A DNA stretch of 64,000 bases from Parietaria judaica. Its lineage: Eukaryota > Streptophyta > Magnoliopsida > Rosales > Urticaceae. Both the position numbers and the translations under genes were made by a program. The stretch lies in the NCBI GenBank assembly GCA_954871525.1, contig OX940868.1, forward strand, positions 23,307,056-23,371,055, given 5' to 3'. Positions 1 to 13,091 of this stretch are shown piece by piece (position 1 is the first letter of the stretch; each line of letters begins with the position of its first letter). Below the pieces are notes generated by a model. It searched no databases. It saw only the letters and a list, made by a program, of their open reading frames with translations, and was not told the DNA's origin.

Positions 1-2576
1 AATTGATTTATATGAAGCTTTTTTGGTAGATCAAATACCAGGATCCATGCATGTTAGGCCCAACACATGGCATTTGTATGTACTTATTGTATATAAACCA
101 TTGTTTTACTGAAAATGTTCCAAGCTACACATATTAAAAATAAAATAAAATAAAGATTGCTATATCTACATACATATTCGTGAATACAAAATAAGCTGAG
201 TCTTTTGAACGTAAGTAAAATGATTTCTTCATTGTCTTGCTAATTTCTCGCGTCAAATAAATATTTCATTTACAAGGTCAAAAATATTGAAGAGCTCTTA
301 AAATGCCATTTAATGGAAATAAATACATTTAAATGGATACAAATACTTTTGTTGTCTCTCTCTTTATTTATTCTCTACGTGTATTCCTTTTCTCGTCTCT
401 TCTTCAATTTTATGTCTTTTATTATGAATTTTTGTCTCGTGCATCATATAATGAAAGATTATTCTCTTATATTTAATGTGAAACCAAAAGGCAGAAACTA
501 AAAATCTAAACATAAATCTTTGAAAATATAATACTTAGGGTTTATCATTATGTTTGAAAAAGAAAAAAAGAAAAAAGAGAAGCGTTTAGGACTAGAATGT
601 TTGATGATGTGTTAACGTGCGATTAGAAGAAAGAGAGAGTTCACATTTGACACTTCTAGAAAGAAAGGCCTTATCCATATTTTTTCGACGACGACTTGGG
701 TCCCAAAATTATACACAAAATCTCTCTATGGATATATTATAATTTATAAATAATGAAAAAGGGGAGACAAATTAATGTTGCGTAGGGATGATAAAGAAGG
801 ATGAGCCGACTGAAGAACAATCCTCTGTGGCCAACTTGTTTCTAAATGTTTTTAAAAATAATTATCATTATAATTCTATTTCAGTTATATTAGTTTGAAT
901 AAATAAAGTGAGCGAGCCACATGAATTGGGTTGGGTGACCCATGGGCCTCCATTCAATGCCATCAACGGTCTGCGAAGTGAAATACAAACAGAAAATCTC
1001 ACATTTCCTCTACTAAATAAATGTAATTTGAGAGTTCATATATATATATATCATACGGTTTTGTTGCTAAATAATAATCTTAATTTGATTGTTAAAAAAT
1101 AAAAAAATTGAATAACAACTTACCATCTAATTAAGAAGTTGGCATAATTAAGACTCAAGTTTATTGGTAGAATCTTACCCTCTAGTCTAGTCTAGTCTAG
1201 TCTAGTCTAGTCTATACATATTAGTGAGCTGTTTAACCGATAATCTCGCTTATGAGAAAAGCTTAGTTGTTGGCATCAAGAATCACGTACAACTTGACTA
1301 ACAAAACAGAACATCATTTTATTTTTCTAATAATAATGATACATCAATCATAACTGTATTTTCAAGTTCCAACAGGGCAATGGATTATTTGTCCAACTTT
1401 TCTTTTGTATCATTCCAGAAAAATGAAATTGAGCTACTTATTTGTCTCTTTTCTTTAAGGTTGAGTTTGGCTGATCTCTTTTTTTGTTCAATTAAATTGT
1501 ATTCTTTTTATTTATCAATAAAAGTATCGTATAATGACACAATGATGTCATCAAACACAACAAAAGAAAGACAGTGAAGAAGAACAAGGAATAGATTGGG
1601 TGTGCCTACCAAAGCTTGATAGTATAATACATGTTCGCGCGTACATAGTGTGTTTCTTCGGTCGTAAACAAACACAATGCTTACTTTCAACTTCTGCTAG
1701 AGTTGGCAAAACAAGGATATTTGCTACACTTCTGTTTCTTTTAGCTTGCAGAAGAGCCCAAACTCCAAGAACAGGGGTATTAATTTCCGTTGGTTAAAAC
1801 TTAAAAATTATCATGCATAGAGACGTGTCTCTCTCCCAAGCATACATGTGTCCTAGAAGATGCATGTGAGTGAGTTTACTTAAAAAATATATGAAAGTCG
1901 ATCAACTCTTCTTTTCCCCAAATCGACTCTACATACTTCTCCTTCCTCTTCTGCGAATATCTTTACTGGGCGTCCTTCTCTATCTTCACCCACGATCGTA
2001 TCGGAGCTCAAATCCCTTCATGTGTATTTTTCAAAGAAAATTTTAATTAGTTTTACATTGTATTTCAGTTCCACTGAAATAAAAGTCTGGCTACGTCACT
2101 TTTGTCAAAAAAAATTTATGTTAACAACCTATGTTTGTCCACGTGGTCAGTGTTAACGGGTAAGTTAATTGCGTTACGAAAATAGAGTGATCGACGTCCT
2201 AAATACGACTTTAGGTATTTTTGTCATCATTTTTAAACTTTGAATACATGAAGAGTTCTTTGACCAAACTTTAAGTATCTTTACAATCACTAATCATATA
2301 TATAACTGGACAGGATAACTGTGATATCATGATTGATAGATGAACTTCCGAATTAATTATATACAAACATAATATTAATTAATGTGGTGGAATCCAATAT
2401 TTGTATGATGGCCAAATAAACGACACTTGAAGAAGCTACCGTCGGTCAGTAAAAAAAACGACACTCTTTGGTTGTTCCTTTCTTCTTTAATTATAAGCAA
2501 GAAAAAAAAAAACACAACATTAAACTTGAGATTAAGAATCTCTCTCTCTCTCTTCAACGCAGAGCGAGAATCAGCG
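1..2576. other. Intergenic region upstream of ARPC2
   Basis: AT-rich DNA with no convincing gene. Short open frames here (for example 313-501 and 1600-1797) lack recognisable domains, codon bias or splice context. The last 50 bases before the ARPC2 start are pyrimidine-rich (CT repeats at about 2540-2553), as expected for a plant 5' leader. A pentanucleotide microsatellite lies at 1181-1214. Confidence 0.6.
1181..1214. repeat. TCTAG pentanucleotide microsatellite
   Basis: The unit TCTAG is repeated nearly seven times without interruption. It lies in AT-rich intergenic sequence and is not linked to any gene. Confidence 0.9.
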
Positions 2577-5500
2577 ATGATCCTGTTACAGTCTCATTCC
2601 AGATTTCTTCTCCAGACTCTGCTCAATCGCATTCAAAGGTCAGTCGGATTCAATCTCACTTCTTCCATTTCGCTCCGTTGTTGTTGAATTGCACTTGTGT
2701 GTCTTCGGTTGCTTGGTTAGGGTTCGTATTGCGTCGAATCAGAGTCGTGTAATTATATATAACAGAGAAGAATTTGTGAATCTTGAATTGTTGGATTAAG
2801 ACTTCCAAGCATTTACGTTCAACAGTTTGTTTGATGATTGAAATAATTTGCATCTGGCAGTCTCGAAAAAGGAGTTGAATTGGACTTCCACTGGGTCGAA
2901 TTCGGCGATGTTCGGTACCATATTCAAGTGAGTTTATGCGCGCTCTTTCAGCCGAGACTCGAGCAACAATGTAGTATCAGCATTGCTAAGAGATGACATG
3001 TTGCAGGTAACTACGAAGAATCCGAATCACCTTTTGCTATCGGTGTCGTTGCCCGTGCCGCCTCCAGAAACTGCTTTCTACGGTGGACTTCCCTTCGGAG
3101 CTATAGAAGCCATAAAAGCCGCGTACAGTGGATTCGTACAGATTCTCGATCCCCCGAGGGATGGCTTCAATCTCACAATGAAGTTTAATCTCGCTAAGCT
3201 TCCGCCAGATGAAGGTTCAACGAGTTCCTTTCCTAAGGTCATCATAAGCTTGCCATGAAGTGCTGATACAATTTGCAGCTTGCGAAAATGTGTTGTACTA
3301 GTTGGGTCTTCATAAGATTGAACTTTCCTAGTTAACAACTTATTTCGGACTTCAAAACCTCCCGTTCTAGCTCTGGTATTGGTATTTTCATATTTTGAAA
3401 TCATTAGCCGTCTTTGAAAATCTCTTCTACGGATTCTTACGCAGAGCACAGAAACGCTATATTGGTAAAAGTTGCATCTGTGAGGGAAGTGGTACTTGGG
3501 GCTCCATTGCGCGTGATTTTGAAAAGTCTTGGCCCGAAGATGGTCCCGGCAAATATTGACCGGCTTGTTTCCCTTGTGCATCGGTCAAAAGAGTCATTTT
3601 TCCTCATTCCGCAGGTTACATATGCATATTTTTATCGTGCCGTAACTTCGTTTTTAGTATTAAGTTATGACGCTTGAATTGGCTGGTAAGATATGTTGAC
3701 TCTTACGTGCAGGCAGATAAAGTCACCGTTGTGTATCCCATGAGGCTTAAGGATTCCATAGATATTGTCCTTGCTACCTCCTTTCTACAGGTAATTGTTT
3801 TAATGGAAACATATATAGAGACTTGCATTTAGATTAAGGTACCACACTAAATTGGTAATTGTTTTTATCTATTTCGAACTCTATTTTTACGTAAAATATA
3901 GTTCCACCAATAATCTAGTTTGTGAGTCGGCTGATCTCAAATCACCTTCTGTCAGTGTTATGTTATCCACTTTATCACTCAAATAATTGTTTCTCATAAA
4001 AAAACTTCCATCAATAATCTGGTTATTACTTTCTCAATCTGTTGAAATATACTATGTTTTGGCTCATACATGCTTTATTACATGAGAGTAAATGCTAATT
4101 TGATACGTGCCCAAAATCGATGAAACTCGGGTCGGGAACATGTATTTCAGCCAAAATTGATTAGATTTTTTTTTTTATTGGCTAATTTTTCATTAGCTTA
4201 AGCTCTCCAAATAGAGCAAGAATTACAACTTAATGGGCCAGACTGGGCCCGACTCAACAAAACCTTTAAACCATAATTACCCAACTATGACATAATTAAT
4301 TAAATCTAAACACCTTCTTAAATAACTTTTACAACATAACCAAACGACAAGCTTAACTTAAAATACCCTATAATTAAATAACAGCATAATTCCTAAATTC
4401 ATGGGATGTATCATAATGTCGTTTATTTTCACTTCAAGGGATTGATGGGCCCCGAGGGCAATTAGGTTAGTGTCTTAATTATGATTTTTGTTTGTATTGT
4501 TGGGCAAGTTGTCTTGTAGAGGAAGAACCCTTTTGTCTGGTTGAGGTAGCTTTAGGTTACGTTGTTATATAAGTTCTAGGAATCTAGGATTATTCACGTT
4601 TCGCTTTGTTGTATATTGTGGAACGTCTTTTGGAGAGAAACCTTTGTTGTGTCGAAGGATTGACGGAATGTGTCGTTTTACCGTCCCATTGTTTCTGTTG
4701 TCTGATGTAGGAATTTGTGGAAGCGAGACGTACAGCTGGTCTTAACAGCGCTCCTCAGTGTGTGTGGTCATCTGATCCACCTCCAGAATTGAAGGGACAT
4801 TCTCCTCAAGAGTTATGTGCAAATGCAGGCTTTGTAACAATTAGTATGTCTATGTAGTTATTTGTTTTCCTTAGAATTTCTATATAATTTATCTCGCAAT
4901 AAATTTTGACTATATCGGATCATTTAATGCAGTAATCTATCCTCGTCATGTTGAGGGCAAGAAATTGGACCGTACCGTGTGGAGTTTGTCGACATTCCAT
5001 GCATATGTTAGCTACCATGTTAAGGTGCAACATCTTTTCATTATTTTTATAGAAGTTCAGTTCAAACATTACTATATTTAGCTTCCCCTAAGAAGAATCT
5101 GTATAATGATTTTGGTTAATCTCTCGTGACATTTCTATATTATAACGAAGCAAAGTGAGTTGAAGGCGATAAAATATCATATTAATTTTTTTAGAATTCC
5201 CAAATATCTTATGTTAGAACTGCTTTGATCAAGATTTCATGCCCTTCCTATGAAGTTCTAAACATATTTATTAAATGGTCCCTTCAGTTTCCTAATCTGA
5301 TTTTCCGCGACCTTATAACAGTGTTCAGAGGGTTTCATGCATACACGGATGCGCCGTCGTGTGGAATCTTTGATCCAGGTATGTTTATTTATTCTCTATA
5401 GTTGAACATCTTACCGAAACGTCAAACAATATTGTCTGGAATTAATCGAATTCCTGTTTTCATAGGCTCTGGATCGTGCTAAGATAGATGCAGATAGTAC

Positions 5501-6103
5501 GACAAAACCAGGCCAAAATGCATCCTTCAAGCGACTGGTTTGTTTTGATCATATGCAACTACGATTCTAACATAAATTATATAGATAATTGGCTGTAATG
5601 CCCCTTAAACTATGCATGTTTGTTCAGCTTGTTCCTTAAACTTTAGATTTTAGCATTAAGGCCTCTCATACTTCCAAAAAGTGCATGCCCCTACCTTCTG
5701 AAAAATGACAGAAAAATTTAAGTACACATTGAGTTTGAGAGTTTTTTTATTTATTACAAACTTATAATTTTTCTCAAATTTCGTGGGTTTTTCATGTTAA
5801 CGGTTGGTGAATAATTAGATTTATTGATCGTTTTACACAAGTCCCGTAATCTTGTTGAAGAGATAGAAGTTAATATCTTCTGTTATTTTTATGGCATAGT
5901 GAGCAATGTACTATTTTACAAAAGTATAGAGGGCATAGCAGCCAAAAATTAAAAGTTGAGGGGCATTACTATTAATTACTCATTCCAAAATTCTAGATTT
6001 TTATTTTTGAATGGGCCAAATTTTGGATTTGTATATTAACATGTTTTGATGTTTTTGGATTGAATTGCAGTCTTTGAAGGAAGGGCGAAGCAGAGTGAAG
6101 TAA
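2577..6103 (+). CDS. ARPC2: Actin-related protein 2/3 complex subunit 2 (ARPC2, p34-Arc)
   Basis: Ten exons (2577-2638, 2861-2927, 3007-3214, 3445-3614, 3713-3790, 4711-4843, 4933-5024, 5322-5378, 5466-5537, 6071-6103) join in frame to 323 residues, close to the roughly 318 of Arabidopsis ARPC2A/DIS2. Family sequence spans the whole length: the start MILLQSHSRFLLQTLLNR, then LLLSVSLPVPPPE, LDPPRDGF, REVVLGAPL, PMRLKDSIDIVLATSFLQ, YPRHVEGKKLDRTVW, STFHAYVSYHVK and the end EGFMHTRMRRRVESLIQALD. In the family, ARPC2 and ARPC4 form the core that holds Arp2 and Arp3 on the mother filament, allowing branched actin nucleation downstream of SCAR/WAVE; in plants this shapes trichomes and epidermal cells. 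The start is the first ATG and matches the conserved N terminus. All introns have GT-AG borders. Introns 5 and 9 are long and hold transposon-like sequence. Which paralogue this is was not resolved. Confidence 0.95.
5595..5969. mobile_element. MITE-like element in ARPC2 intron 9
   Basis: A 375-bp segment is bounded by imperfect inverted repeats: it opens GTAATGCCCCTTAAACT and closes AGTTGAGGGGCATTAC. The interior is AT-rich and non-coding. No certain target-site duplication was found, so the superfamily is not assigned. It lies wholly inside the last intron of ARPC2 and does not disturb the exons. Confidence 0.55.
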
Positions 6104-6784
6104 GGCACTTGCTAATTGTAATTTATAATTCTCTTTTTATATATAAAAAAATTGCATCATTCTTTAGTTGCCAGAATTTATTACTCTATTTAATTTTGGT
6201 TGGTGGCATTATTATTTATTTTGCTTAGCTCCATTTTAAATTATATGTATTATCTATGTAGATAGTTTTTAAATCGAATTTTAAGTATTTATTTGTGTTG
6301 AAATTATAGTATTTAACTCGATTTTTTTATTTTTTATTTCTAATTGATACGCTTATTGTTCCAATGGGTTTGAGTTTGACGTTTGAGCTCGGTGAGTGAA
6401 GGTTAGGATAACACCAGTAAAAATACCTACGTTGTTGTCCAAGGGGAAAAGTATCCAAGTACACAACCACAATAGTTTCGTTTAACGAATTCGAATATTC
6501 GGAATAAGAACAAGTCATTAAAACGATAGTTTCATTTTAACGGATTCGAATGAGTCAATAATCATCCACTTGAGTATCTTAATTAAAAAAATGGTGATAT
6601 TTACCTTCATTGAACAAGCATTTTGATTTTTTCAGAGTTTTTTAAAATAGATATTTGCGGCCAAAATATCAACACGAAACAAAAAAAAAAGTTTGAAGTA
6701 AATAATCTTTTTAGTGTCACATATTCTCAATGACATAAACTTTAATGCCAAAGTAACAAATTTTTTCCATAATTTTTTGTGCAA

Positions 6785-7020
6785 AGTTTCATGTGGCGAC
6801 GTATGATTTGTTTATAATTTCTCTTCTTTCGACTAAGTTTTTACTTTACCGCTTGATAACAAAATTGACAAGCATGACTTTAATTTTTGCATTGTAGAAC
6901 ACATTTTGCTACCATACAAGAAATTAGAGTGCGTTGTCAACTTTATAAAGCCCTTTTAGCTCATAGGCAGTCAAAAAGAACAAAAATATGAACAAATCAT
7001 ACGTCGTCACATGAGACTTC
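6785..7020. mobile_element. Small inverted-repeat (MITE-like) element
   Basis: The sequence CATGTGGCGACGTATGATTT near 6790 recurs inverted near 6990-7015 as AAATCATACGTCGTCACATG. The two arms are separated by about 190 bp of non-coding AT-rich DNA. This is typical of a short non-autonomous DNA transposon. Exact ends and target-site duplication were not resolved. Confidence 0.5.
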
Positions 7021-7164
7021 ACACTAGAGAGTTTTAACATTAAAAAAAAAAGAACTTTTGCCAAAATAATTTACATTATTGAAAGTTTTTCTCACTGAAA
7101 AAGTGAGAAAAATATATTGAGAATTTAAGTCAGATTTTTTTGTAACATGTGAATATTTCTCTAA

Positions 7165-8985
7165 ATCTGAATTTTTTGGTAATTATGTCTGTATACTCAA
7201 TTTTTAATGGTAATAAGTCCCTACTGTTATGATTTTTTTGCACATAACTCCCCCTTCCATTATCCTCCATTATGACCATACATGTGTCAAGCCATGTCAA
7301 AAAAATGGACTCACTTATTAGGTGTATTTGGAATTTTTGTTTTAAAATTAAACTAAAGTGCTTTTCAGGTGTATGGTAAAATTATTTTTATAAAAAGCTC
7401 AATAGCGATTTTAGATTTTGGTACATGAGTCGTAAAAGCTAGGATTCGTAGCTTTTGGTTTTTTCTAAAATAAAAAATACGGTTTTTAGTCTATTTGAGT
7501 CTTTTTTAGCCTAAATAAATTTTTTTACCAAACGCTAAATACATTTTTGTTACTAGGAACAACAAGTGTTTTATGAATAGTTTACCAAATACCTATCATT
7601 TTTTTTAAATAGTTTTTTTTCTTAAACTGAAACTAAAAACAATTATTTTTAAATTAAATGATGCCAAACGAGCCTATTATCTAATTTAGTCCCTATACTC
7701 AAATTTATAACGACAAAAATGCCTAATTTTATATATTATTGTTGTAATTAAGTCCTTATTCTCAAATTTAAGTGGCAGAAGTCTACAACTCTATATCGTT
7801 GCAGGTAAGTCTTCAATTCTGATAGATATTAAATGGACTGGTCTAAAGTTTAGATTGCATCCAAATCAAAACTACATATTCTTGCATTTCCAAATAACAA
7901 GACAACACTAAGTTCAATGTTCCAAAACTTATAAAAAATAATAAATACAATACAATAACTTCAATGTTCAAACCAAAGGACTTTAAAATTGCCATGTATT
8001 TGCATTCCAAAGTACCATAACTGCAATATGTCCTCTTAAGTTGCAATATACTCCTATATTCAAATAGCAAGATGACACTAATTAGTTCAATTTGCTAAAT
8101 TACATCAAAATAAATAAACACAATACAATAACATCACTGCACTAAACTGTAATATACTTGAATTGTTAAAAAAGAAGTTTAATAAATGAGATAATAAAAC
8201 CACGATTGAGTGAAGCTGGCGGTGCAAAAGAGTGAAGTTGTGGTTTTATTGCAGTTATGAGACCGATTTTGGATTAATGCAAGTATATATTGCAGTTTGG
8301 TTTTGGTGTATTTAGAACAATAAAGTTATTGTTCAATGTTTATTTTATTTCGGTATATATATTGAAATATTAAATTTAGTGTCGTCTGGTTATTAGGAAA
8401 TGAAATTACATTGCAGGTTAGGGGACCTATTGCAGTTGTAGGACCTATTTTGGAATGCAAGTATATTTCAATTTAATTTTAATTTTTAATGTACTTTGAA
8501 GTTTGTACATTGCAATTATTGTATTGTGTTTATTATTTTGTATTTTGGAATATTGAACCTAGTGTGATCTTGTTATTTGGAAATGCAAGTAAACATAGTG
8601 TTTATTTTGGGGTTTAGGGACCAATCCATTAATAGTCATTAGAATTAGGGACACCAATTTTTTTTTTATTATTATTTTAGTCGGAGACTTTTGCCATCAA
8701 AATATGAATCTAAAGTTTTAACTGCAATAAATATGTAGAGTTAAGAACTTTTACCGCTAAAATAAATGTTTTTTGTAATGAATAATAAATAGGTGGGCCC
8801 ATTTTGCTGACATGGCGTGACACACGTGTGGCCAATGGAGCACATAATAGAAGGATAACAGTAGGTGGAGTAATGTGCAACAAAATCGTAATGTTAGGGA
8901 TTTTTATTAGCAAAATTTTAATATAAGGACTTAACTGCAACAAGTGTCCAAAATTAGAGACTTACACTGCTATTTTTGCGTAAAA
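7165..8985. mobile_element. Long-TIR non-autonomous DNA transposon, possibly Mutator-like
   Basis: The segment after about 7200, containing AAGTCCCTACTGTTATG and CATGTGTCAAGCCATGTCA, is matched in reverse complement by 8800-8930. The conserved part of each arm is about 150-200 bp. The interior is non-coding and carries several degenerate copies of a motif about equal-length accession and precursor 'TTGCAGT/ACTGCAA' steps. A second element (about 7318-7675) has inserted in the left arm. No transposase frame is visible and the outer ends were not fixed to the base. Confidence 0.45.
7318..7675. mobile_element. MITE, family shared with 28023-28396
   Basis: Ends resemble GGTGTATTTGG and CCAAACGAGCC. 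The interior includes GATTCGTAGCTTTTGGTTTT and a run reading TTTTTTACCAAACGCTAAA. The same backbone occurs at 28023-28396, so these are two copies of one roughly 360-bp family. The terminal GTTTGG motif is seen in both Tourist (PIF/Harbinger) and some hAT MITEs. The short target-site duplication is ambiguous, so the superfamily is left open. Confidence 0.55.
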
Positions 8986-9602
8986 ATATAAAGCTTCGCT
9001 TCACAGAGTCTTTCAAACAAATTTATATTAATAAATTCTAAAAAATAATTAGTTTTAGTAATTTAATTGAATATATTTTAATTGATTTGAAAAAGCATAC
9101 TTTTGTATCATTAATATTGGAAAATATATAATTTTACTTTACCCCAGATGCAACTATTAATGACGCAAAAAGTAATAATTAAACGTGAAGACAGATGATC
9201 ATATTCAATGCGATTCAGTTACTATGATCACGAATGAAGTCCAAATAAATAACGATGAATTTTCAACGTATATATTTAATCGGAATTTCTTCGGAAAATT
9301 GATGACCCGCTACAAACACCTAAGAAATTTCATGACCTTTACACAAACCCAAAAATCAAATGCTCATTTCTAGAAAGCCTTTTTCCATATATTTTTGCCA
9401 TTTTACAAGAATAAAGAAGAAGAAAAAAACCCCTCTTTCTCTCTCTCTCTTGTTTGCCATTTTTGCCCTTTGCCTCCCTTCAGTTCACGTTCGAGGCTCT
9501 TCAAGGTCGTGGTGGAGCCTGCATTTCCACTATGAGCAGCCCTTCATTGAGAGAGAGACTTTTCATTTTGACCACAAAATTAGGGCAAAAATACCATATC
9601 AT

Positions 9603-11969
9603 TTACTCGGAATCACTGTCCAAGCTTTCCATTCCTTTGAGCCCCCTTCGTTTTTGCTGTTGCTGCATGTTCAAATTCTTAATTATTAATCTAACATCGT
9701 ATCTTATGTACATCAACTGCCAAGTAAGTAAATTTACCTTCTTTGCACACTTTTTCTCCTTGACTTCGTACCGGCTTTTCGACACGTCGGACAGCCACGT
9801 CCCCGGGAAACAAAACTGCCCAATACCACACAAAAACATTTATGTATTTATTTATACTCAATTGGCAGATTCACAAGCCACTTAAATTGTTACCTGAAGC
9901 GCTCTTTCAACATTCTTGGCCCGCTTCTTGGGCCTCTGCGGGAGCTTCGAGCCCTTCAAAATGAGGAAGTCGTCTTCCTTCTCCTTTCTCGACAGCGGGA
10001 TTTGAATTCGCGGCCACTCGATGCTCGGCTTCTCTTCTTTTAGGGGAAAACCAGTGTTGTGATTCCTGGTTTCTTGCTCATCGGCTTGCAAAGATAGCCC
10101 CCCATTGGGCTTCTCGCTCACGGGCCTCGCTGACGAGGGCATCTTTCTTTCAGCCTTCTCCGGCGGCGGCGACCTTTTTCCCGTTGCCGTAGATCTAGAG
10201 GCGAAGCGGCTGTTTCCTCCATTAATTTTTGAGGGCGAGCCATTCATTGAACCAGATCGGTCCTCTAGATTCCTAGTCATGGAAGAAGATTTCAGCATTA
10301 GCATCAGCTAAAGCTTCAAAAGGTAAGGAAGACGATTTCAAGCACACTTGGAATGGAAAAGGAAAGAACCTAAAACAAGAAAAGCACAACTTCTTCTACT
10401 ACTACTAATTAGCATTACAGTGCCCAACAAAGACAAAAGAATACAAAATTCTATTGCAACTTCCAATAAAAAGGAAAGGGTTTTAATTTAATGTAAAGCT
10501 CGGGACAAACAATGATGCTGAGGTGTTGGAAGAGTGATCTGTCTGTCGCACAAATGCTGCGAAATTAAAATATATGAAAATAAAATAGCAAACCCTCTTC
10601 GAAGACCCATCACCAGATTAACCAGGAAAGTAAATAAAGATTAACTAGGAAGATGAGAGAGTACATCTCGAATCGTCCTGTCTGTCGGACACCCACTAAT
10701 ATATTTTTTTAAAATGAATAATAATTACTCTTTTTGTACAAATATTCGGCAAAAACAATAGTACTTGTGCCGCTAATAACTTAAGTAATCCGAGATTTCT
10801 TCGTATTAGACGGGGTCAAATATGCTCTAAAAGGGTGATGAGAAGAAGACTAGTCTAGTCTATCTATCGTTACAGAAGATCTGGATCCAGAAAAAAGGCC
10901 CCAAAAGCTCAATTCCGATTCAAGTTCACAACTTTCCTCCAAACCAACAGAAAAAGCTTCAATCTTAATCAACACCAATCACATAAATTGAAAAATCAAA
11001 CCGCGATTCCAGCAAATCCTAACCAGTAAAAAGGAACGAACCTGTTAAAAAGCGACGAGGATGACTCTTTCCTGGCTCTGCCGTTGGATGAAGAAGAAGG
11101 GTTCGAGGGAGGAAGAGGAGGCGCCATGGCGGTGCCGGCGGGTCCCGCTTGCCTCCTCTGCTTGGCTTGAGCCGAGGAAGACGACGACGAGTCGTCGGTG
11201 AGGGCTCGGATCTCGGTCCGCGAGGCCCTCGACCTCCGCCGCTGCCCCCATTGCAGGAGCTTATCGCTCGGACTGTCTTCCGGTCTGCTCGGCGTCTCGT
11301 GGTAGGGATTTTGACCGTCGTGGTTGTGGAAACCGCCATTGTTGTCGTCGTCGTCGAGGTGGTTGTTGGTGTCTGGCGTTCTCGAAGGGGATCTGAATCT
11401 CAAGGCTTTGTTGGGTTCCAAGGAAGAAGAAGAAGGAGGTGGTACGAGACTAGCGTTGTTGTTGGTGTTCATCGTTGGCGTTGACAACAAAGCTCCACCA
11501 TTGGGTTTCTTACCATTCAAAGGAACACAATCCGGGCTTACTCTTTGATATCTGCAAAACATCAACACAGAACTCAATCACAACGCGATTCAAACCAACA
11601 AACACCCAAAAAAAATTCAAACTCAGTGGCGACATGGCCATAGCTCAAACAGAGCTCGAAATCCAAGATCTCCAGAGGGTCCAGTTTTGGAGATCTCATG
11701 GCGACCTTGCGAGATTTCTCAAAATGGAGAATTCCATTGAAACGGAACTTTGAGGACCAAATGAGAAGCCAAACAGGTGTTTCGGATTTGGAAACCTCGA
11801 GGCGAAATCGAGAAAGAAAGCTGTAAAATTGAGAACCGAAAAGGAAGGAAACAAAATCTCAGGCCTCTAATGGCGATTTCTCGTAAATTCCACCGAAGCC
11901 AAACACGGAAGGGTAAGAAGATCGAGAAACGGAGATCCGAATCCGGAGGCCATAGCCAGACCTCATCAT
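9603..11969 (-). CDS. DUF1639 family protein
   Basis: Minus-strand exons 11969-11962 (tentative), 11551-11042, 10272-9894, 9815-9738 and 9656-9603 join in frame to 342 residues. The C-terminal third carries the DUF1639 signature: FLILKGSKLPQRPKKRAKNV, then CFPGTWLSDVSKSRYEVKEK, then the basic/acidic tail QKRRGLKGMESLDSDSE. Upstream lie the conserved stretches RYQRVSPDCVPL and LLQWGQRRRSRASRTEIRAL in a Ser/Pro/Asn-rich, probably disordered region. The exon 2-3 junction (AG to G) restores Arg-Asn-Leu-Glu. The function of DUF1639 is unknown; the Lys/Arg clusters could be nuclear signals (inference). The weak point is the start: an acceptor precedes RYQRVS, and the best phase-matching donor follows ATGATGAG at 11969, giving a two-codon first exon. 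The leader is rich in CT repeats. Confidence 0.8.
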
Positions 11970-12155
11970 TTGGCGAGCTCGATCAGCCCGTGAGTGAGCC
12001 AACAAAGCGTTCAGCCACTCTTTGGTTCGTGCTCATTCGCATTCCTTAGTTTCATCCAAGCTCGTCGATGGATTTCTGGCTGTTTGGTTGCGAGCGAGAG
12101 AGAAGACGAGCCCTACACCACGGCCCAAGTTCTACCACCATTAACGGAACCCTCG

Positions 12156-12159
<4 letters not shown>

Positions 12160-12190
<31 letters not shown>
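12160..12190. repeat. GA/CT dinucleotide repeat in the presumed 5' leader of the DUF1639 gene
   Basis: About 15 GA units on the plus strand read as CT on the minus strand. They lie roughly 200 bp upstream of the proposed DUF1639 start, with a second CT-rich block at about 12248-12282. CT-rich leaders are common in plant 5' untranslated regions. Confidence 0.75.
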
Positions 12191-12194
<4 letters not shown>

Positions 12195-13091
12195 TTCGGT
12201 CTCGACTGAACCAGAACAGAGCAGTGCAGTATTTATATTTACAGAGATGGAGAGAGAGAGAGGACGAAGAAGAAGAGAGAGAAACCAAACAAATAAATAA
12301 CGAAAGTAAATATACCAATATCTAGGGAAATAATAATAATAATATTATAAAAATTCAAAAAACAACTATAATTGTGTATCACTGAGTGAAAATAGTTTAA
12401 TTTTTAATTGTCTAATTTTGAATACATTTCCCCTAAAAAATAGGCATGTTTTGAGAAATTAAACGGGCTGCCCAAGGCCTACCCTTCCCGACCCGTAAAA
12501 ACGGTTTCACCCGTCCCATTATTTTCATGGGTCGGGCTAAGCGTGTCCATGTCATTGGGTCAAGTGAGATATGTTTTCATAAGACCGCTCCTAATCTATC
12601 CCGCTCCATGGCCCACCCGCCCCTCGATCCACTTAAAACTACCCCATGCCCAATTGAAGTCCGTTGGGAGACTTATTTAAACTCGCCATGTAGATATGCT
12701 CTATAGAATAATTTATTATTAATTATACTTTTAGACAAGGTATTAAATTTTCGAATATCCACCGGATGCCTATCGAAAATCTTTTTTCGAGGATATGCGA
12801 AATGATATACCCATCGACATATCCATCGACTTACCTATGAGATACACATTGACAAGTGATATATCCGTAAAATGAAAAGTGCGAAACGACATCGGCGAGC
12901 GGTATTTAAAACTTTGCTTTTAGGTAAAATAAATACATAAATTATTATAATAACAAAATATTACATAAAAAATCACTATAGACATTTTATTTATAGTTTT
13001 TTTTTTTTATAAATATTATCTTTATTATTTGCATATTTATTACTCTATTTTTGTATGTATTCTCAATTCTGTATAATTTTTCGCAGGGGTG

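Larger units (their letters stand above)
6104..9602. other. Intergenic region filled with inverted-repeat elements
   Basis: No gene is supported between ARPC2 and the DUF1639 gene, which converge here. The region contains a small inverted-repeat element at about 6785-7020 and a longer Mutator-like or MITE-like structure at about 7165-8985. Another MITE is nested in the latter. The short frames in this stretch are AT-rich and fall inside these repeats. Confidence 0.6.
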
